Shown piece after piece: positions 4,400-7,824 of a stretch of DNA of 7,824 nt (positions within the stretch are counted from its first letter, which is position 1; each line of letters begins with the position of its first letter). Below the pieces are notes generated by a model. The model saw only the letters and a program-made list of their open reading frames with translations. It did no database searches and had not been told where the DNA came from. A program made the translations under genes and the position numbers. Source of the DNA: an uncultured Bacilli bacterium (GTDB taxonomy: Bacteria > Bacillota_I > Bacilli_A > RF39 > UBA660); contig CALVSV010000036.1 of NCBI GenBank assembly GCA_944359595.1, positions 1-7,824 of the forward strand, written 5' to 3'.

Positions 4400-5815
4400 T
4401 TATTTTTTAACAAATATTTTTTTATAATTAATTATAAATAGTAATAAAATACCACCAAATGTAATAAAATTAATATATACATATCTTAAATCTTGAGCTA
4501 AATTAATTGGTAACAATGATATAGTATTTAATAACATTGGTAATATAAATAACCATATTTTTTTACCATATACTTTTTTTGCTAAAACAATAGTTAATAT
4601 TATACTTAAATATAACCATATAGCTGGTTGATACAATAAATTTAATGGTTCAACAAGACTATAATTTATTATATTGTTATACATATTTTTTATTGTTGGT
4701 ATTTTTGAATTTATTTTTGCTTCAAATCCATATGGACTTCCCCATTCAGAAAAATCAAATATATATACATACCCTTGCTTAATTGATATAGGATTTATCA
4801 ATAGTGCATCTGATTTTAAATAATGTTTAGCTATAGTAGATGGATTTTTCATACTATAATCTATAAACATTGAAATAAACTCTTCTTTATGTTTTAAATA
4901 ATATTTTTTATTGAAATCAACAGATGTTATTGTAGAATTAATAATATATGGATCATATATATTTTTCCATGTTTCTATTGGAATAATCTTGTTTAAAAAT
5001 TTTAAATCATCACTATCATTAATATTATTGTCAGTAATATGTGCGCCCATCATCCATATAGAATAATGATCTATTGCTGATGTTGATACTTCTTTTTCTT
5101 CCTTACTAAGACTAGCGTCATATTTTTTTAACATAATACTTTTAGGAATAGATATAACAGTTAATAAACTTATAAATACAAACATTACTACTACACTTTT
5201 CTTAAGATATTTATATCCAGTTTTTTTTCTCTTAACAAGTAATATAATATACATTATTATAATAAATAAAATAGAAACAATTATACCATTATGTCTATAA
5301 CTATATACTAAAAATAGTAATATACCTAATAATATATAATCTAAAATATTATATTTAAAATTATTATTTATACCCTTATATATAATTGCTGATATAAAAA
5401 ACAAATAATAAGTATATAAAATATCTTTCCACAAAGTTATAGAATATATACCAATAATTGGTGTTAAACAAAATAATATTGTAAATATAATTTTAATAAG
5501 TTCATATTTTTTATCACATTTTATATTATAACAAAATATACCCCACATAATAGAAAATATAAACATCTGATATATAATAACTATTGTTGTAGTATTATGT
5601 ATTTTAGATAATAAATACATAAAATATGTAGAGAAAAATGGATGAGCATCATTTATTAAATTACTTTGTATTTGATTCCATTGATTTTGTCCATCATAAG
5701 TTATAATACCTGGATAATAACATAAAAATAGTATTGTAAATATAATTATAGGAATAATAGTATATAAAAATAAATATTTATGTTCTTTTATCCAATTTAT
5801 AGTTTTATCTTTCAT
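4400..5815 (-). CDS. DUF6020-like multi-spanning membrane protein (GT-C-like)
   Basis: This 471-residue protein has about ten hydrophobic segments and an extracytoplasmic stretch at about 225-385. Conserved-looking motifs are CYYPGIITYD (32-41), NDAHP (55-59), LWKD (128-131) at a membrane edge, YRHNG (173-177), and QDLRYVY (441-447) near the C-terminal helices. This pattern fits DUF6020 proteins. It resembles the GT-C fold, in which an acidic residue in the first outside loop serves lipid-linked sugar transfer (here D41). Enzyme activity is inferred, not shown. The ATG at 5815 follows GAGGTG with a five-base gap. The gene heads an operon with the GH25 and PF06541-type genes, so a role in making or decorating an envelope glycan is reasonable. 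It could instead be a non-enzymatic membrane protein. Confidence 0.75.
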   Translation of the reverse strand: MKDKTINWIKEHKYLFLYTIIPIIIFTILFLCYYPGIITYDGQNQWNQIQSNLINDAHPFFSTYFMYLLSKIHNTTTIVIIYQMFIFSIMWGIFCYNIKCDKKYELIKIIFTILFCLTPIIGIYSITLWKDILYTYYLFFISAIIYKGINNNFKYNILDYILLGILLFLVYSYRHNGIIVSILFIIIMYIILLVKRKKTGYKYLKKSVVVMFVFISLLTVISIPKSIMLKKYDASLSKEEKEVSTSAIDHYSIWMMGAHITDNNINDSDDLKFLNKIIPIETWKNIYDPYIINSTITSVDFNKKYYLKHKEEFISMFIDYSMKNPSTIAKHYLKSDALLINPISIKQGYVYIFDFSEWGSPYGFEAKINSKIPTIKNMYNNIINYSLVEPLNLLYQPAIWLYLSIILTIVLAKKVYGKKIWLFILPMLLNTISLLPINLAQDLRYVYINFITFGGILLLFIINYKKIFVKK

Positions 5816-5837
5816 ATAAGCACCTCTTCCATATAAA

Positions 5838-5846
5838 ATTATAACA
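5838..5846 (-). promoter_or_regulatory. Extended -10 promoter of the envelope operon
   Basis: On the minus strand TGT (5846-5844) directly precedes a perfect TATAAT (5843-5838), giving the TGnTATAAT extended form. No good -35 lies 17 bases further up. Transcription would start near 5831, a short distance before the GAGGTG ribosome site of the DUF6020-like gene. Confidence 0.55.
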
Positions 5847-5867
5847 GAAAATCACAAGAAACTAAAG

Positions 5868-5890
5868 AAAAAAGTAGGATTTAATCCTAC
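5868..5890 (-). terminator. Terminator of the SDR gene
   Basis: GTAGGAT (5874-5880) and ATCCTAC (5884-5890) form a perfect 7-bp stem with a 3-base loop. On the minus strand it is followed at once by TTTTTT (5873-5868). The TAG stop of the SDR gene lies inside the stem. It separates the upstream unit from the envelope operon. Confidence 0.8.
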
Positions 5891-6645
5891 ACAGCAGTAT
5901 ATCCTCCATCAATAGGTAATATTACACCAGTAACATAACTTGCTTCATCACTTGCTAAGAATATTGCTCCTGCATTTAATTCACCTTCATTGCCATATCT
6001 TCCTAATGGAACAGTGCTTTTCATATAATTTGTAAACTCTTCCGTAATTAGTGTGTCATGAGTTAATTCTGTATCAAAATATCCAGGACATATTGCATTA
6101 CAAGTAATATTATATTTAGCTAATTCTGCCGCTACTGCTCTAGTAAAGTTAATTACCCCACCTTTAGATGAATGATAAGCAACAGTATCTAAAGCCATAT
6201 TACCAACCATACCATACATACTTGCTATATTAATGATTCTTCCATAATTGTTATCTTTCATTACGTTTGCAAATTCTCTTGTAACATAAAATACACTACT
6301 TAAGTCTGTATCTATTGTAAATTGCCATTCTTCATCAGTCATATTTAATACACCATTATTTTTAGCTGATCCAGCACAATTTATTAATATGTCAACTTTC
6401 CCAAATTCTTTTATTGCTTCTTCTTTAGCATTTTTTACATCACTTGGATTTGTTACATCGCATTTTACCGCTACACATTTACATCCTTTTCCTTCTAATT
6501 CTCTTTTTAATTCTTCTAACTTTTCAATTCTTCTTGCAAGTATAACAAGATCAGCACCTTGATTAGCTAATGCTCTAGACATCTGTTTACCTAATCCAGA
6601 TGATGCACCAGTTACTACTGCAACCCTATTCTTTAAATTAAACAT
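5887..6645 (-). CDS. SDR family oxidoreductase (gluconate 5-dehydrogenase/FabG-like)
   Basis: This classical short-chain dehydrogenase of 252 residues is a cytoplasmic NAD(P)(H)-dependent oxidoreductase. The nucleotide-binding motif TGASSGLG is at 12-19. The Arg pair at 38-39 after the second strand favours NADP(H). CDV (62-64) and NCAG (89-92) are in place. The catalytic Ser is S142 (IASMYG) and the Y-x3-K pair is Y157/K161. The usual catalytic Asn before the 'L-x-x-V-F' helix is Asp here (D114). The DGGYT ending is normal. The SASMYG-VGN-type loop resembles gluconate 5-dehydrogenase-like members more than FabG, but the substrate cannot be assigned. The ATG is set by AAAGGAGG, seven to eight bases upstream. 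It follows the DUF4186 gene by 69 bases and ends in its own terminator. It shows less extreme AT bias than the membrane genes around it, consistent with good expression. Confidence 0.92.
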   Translation of the reverse strand: MFNLKNRVAVVTGASSGLGKQMSRALANQGADLVILARRIEKLEELKRELEGKGCKCVAVKCDVTNPSDVKNAKEEAIKEFGKVDILINCAGSAKNNGVLNMTDEEWQFTIDTDLSSVFYVTREFANVMKDNNYGRIINIASMYGMVGNMALDTVAYHSSKGGVINFTRAVAAELAKYNITCNAICPGYFDTELTHDTLITEEFTNYMKSTVPLGRYGNEGELNAGAIFLASDEASYVTGVILPIDGGYTAV

Positions 6646-6659
6646 ATATTTCCTCCTTT

Positions 6660-6677
6660 GATTACCATTATGTAACC
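6660..6677. promoter_or_regulatory. Operator-like dyad and possible promoter before the SDR gene
   Basis: GATTAC (6660-6665) and GTAACC (6672-6677) form an inverted repeat with one mismatch and a six-base centre, immediately before the ribosome site. Upstream on the minus strand, TTTAAA and TATATA stand about 16 bases apart, a possible weak promoter. A repressor site here is only a suggestion. Confidence 0.25.
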
Positions 6678-6714
6678 TATATATATAATAACATATTTTT
6701 TTAAATATATCTAC

Positions 6715-7068
6715 TTACTTATTCATTTCACTTCTAATCCATTCAATTGTTATATTTACTATATAATCTACTTCTTTACTAGTTAACTTTTTATTTTTTT
6801 CTATCTTATGCCACTTATATAAACACGATCTACAACATGTCGCAGTTGCATGTTGCGCAACAAAAACAGGATGTCCTCTCATAGGTGTTTGGTGTCCATC
6901 ATTTACTATATTTTCCATAGCTAACCTTTTATTAATAAAATCATATGCATGCTCTCTTATTGTATTATAACCTTTATCTAATACATATTTTTTATCTTTG
7001 TCTTTTAAATGAAAACTACTTCTAAATTTAGAATTAGCTAATCTTTTAAATACATAATTGTTATTCAT
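6715..7068 (-). CDS. DUF4186 family protein
   Basis: This 117-residue soluble protein matches the DUF4186 pattern: NDGHQTPMRGHPVFVAQHATATCCRSCLYKWH at 56-87 is the hallmark, split here into NDGHQTPMRGHP (56-67) and AQHATATCCRSCLYKWH (71-87). The conserved H66, H73, C78, C79, C82 and H87 suggest a metal-binding site, though this is inferred; the family's biochemical role is unknown to me. It starts eight bases after the VanZ-like stop. Only a weak ribosome site (AAGTGA) lies inside the end of that gene, so translation is probably coupled. It contains no membrane segment. Length is typical of the family, with a short Lys-rich ending. Confidence 0.88.
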   Translation of the reverse strand: MNNNYVFKRLANSKFRSSFHLKDKDKKYVLDKGYNTIREHAYDFINKRLAMENIVNDGHQTPMRGHPVFVAQHATATCCRSCLYKWHKIEKNKKLTSKEVDYIVNITIEWIRSEMNK

Positions 7069-7076
7069 ATATTCAC

Positions 7077-7781
7077 TTATATAAATAAATATATTATATA
7101 TACTAATAATATTATTAATATAAAATAATATAATATATATTTAATAGTTTTATTTAAATTAAAGTTAGTAAAGAATAATTTTCTAATTTTATCTATTAAA
7201 GAAAATCTAGTAATTAAAAAAGTAAATATAATAGTACCAAAATAATTTAATATAATGTCATCTATATCAAATGAACCAGTATGACTATATGCTTGTAAAA
7301 ACTCTATACTAATAATTATAGGTAAAATAATAATTAATTGTCTAAATATATTCTTATATTTAGTATTTTTAATCATTAATAATAATGATAATGGTATTAA
7401 CATAATACTATTACCTAATATATTTTTTATTATTGATAAATTAGAACCATATTTAAATTGCGATGTAATAGTATGAAATGGTATATATTGTCCAGTATAA
7501 GCCCAATCATAAAGTCTAAATACATCTCTACCAATAACAAATGTTACACTAATAAGTAATATAAAATATAATATTATATACAAATTAATATTTTCATTAT
7601 ATTTATTATCTAACATACCACAAATATATATAAATATACTAATTAATATAATAAATATAATGCTATTATTATATGATATATTATATATATATTGATTTCT
7701 ACCAATAAATACTAAATATATATATATTATTAAACTTATAATTAAAACTATTTTTTTAGTTATATTAACATATTTATTCAT
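7077..7781 (-). CDS. VanZ-like membrane protein
   Basis: This 234-residue integral membrane protein has about six hydrophobic segments (11-26, 41-55, 67-83, 119-137, 147-163, 176-192) plus a last one at 213-233. The VanZ-like core lies at about 115-190: N120 and LGN (122-124) with P130, then E160 with Q163, then SFDIDD (170-175) with N179 and G182. In the glycopeptide-resistance cluster VanZ gives teicoplanin resistance by an unclear route; most VanZ-like proteins are of unknown function, and nothing here indicates a van cluster. The ATG at 7781 is preceded by AGGAG at ten bases. The gene is extremely AT-rich, with long TA runs near its 3' end, and is the first gene of this unit in the window. 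An upstream gene may lie beyond the right edge. Confidence 0.82.
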   Translation of the reverse strand: MNKYVNITKKIVLIISLIIYIYLVFIGRNQYIYNISYNNSIIFIILISIFIYICGMLDNKYNENINLYIILYFILLISVTFVIGRDVFRLYDWAYTGQYIPFHTITSQFKYGSNLSIIKNILGNSIMLIPLSLLLMIKNTKYKNIFRQLIIILPIIISIEFLQAYSHTGSFDIDDIILNYFGTIIFTFLITRFSLIDKIRKLFFTNFNLNKTIKYILYYFILIILLVYIIYLFI

Positions 7782-7824
7782 ATATATTACTCTCCTAACA
7801 ATATTATGTATTATTTTTAACCAT

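Noticed and set aside
7804..7824. Tail of a further minus-strand gene ending in TAA at 7806-7804
   Set aside because: Only six codons are visible at the window edge, and any AT-rich sequence gives such a frame.
1..7824. Mycoplasma genetic code (TGA as Trp), CRISPR array, tRNA or rRNA
   Set aside because: TGA ends several genes at natural points and Trp is TGG; no regularly spaced repeats and no cloverleaf or rRNA-like sequence were seen.

Overview
The window is very AT-rich and most likely comes from a low-GC Firmicutes-type chromosome (a gut Bacilli/Clostridia or Tenericutes-like lineage). The supporting signs are consensus Shine-Dalgarno sites (GAGGTGA, AAAGGAGG), heavy ATA/TTA codon use, GH25 and VanZ-like surface genes, and compact terminators. 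TGA is used as a stop in several genes and TGG encodes Trp, so this looks like the standard bacterial code rather than the Mycoplasma code. The species cannot be named from the sequence alone.

Left third (1-2540) is accessory and sparsely coding. Positions 1-280 hold what looks like a type I toxin-antitoxin-like locus on the minus strand. It has a TATAAT promoter, a leader that can hide its own Shine-Dalgarno site, a 30-residue basic/hydrophobic peptide too short for ordinary gene finding, and a convergent two-hairpin terminator. Next come a 14-bp inverted repeat, a probable small structured RNA (about 402-488), a long AT-rich inverted repeat (503-562) and a repeat block (624-660). Two GC-containing hairpins then lead into a Fic-family AMPylase gene (896-1975). 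After Fic there is a 36-codon fragment that resembles the start of an AlbA_2 domain. It runs directly into a second, shortened copy of the same hairpin module and repeat blocks (2335-2497). Fic is therefore bracketed by two directly repeated copies of one element.

Right two thirds (2540-7781) are all on the minus strand, in two transcription units. The first in reading direction is VanZ-like membrane protein, DUF4186 protein, then an SDR oxidoreductase closed by a terminator at 5868-5890. The SDR may also have its own start of transcription. The second starts from an extended -10 promoter near 5840: a DUF6020/GT-C-like multi-spanning membrane protein, a membrane-anchored GH25 muramidase with Ig-like domains, and a PF06541-type membrane protein. 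These overlap or nearly overlap, which suggests translational coupling, and end in a terminator hairpin over the last stop codon. The second unit looks like a cell-envelope module: a polytopic glycan-related membrane protein, a peptidoglycan hydrolase held outside the membrane, and a small integral-membrane partner of unknown role.

The most interesting content is the unannotated left region: the small-peptide locus, its duplicated convergent hairpin module, and the small RNA candidate whose G-U pairing indicates which strand is functional.
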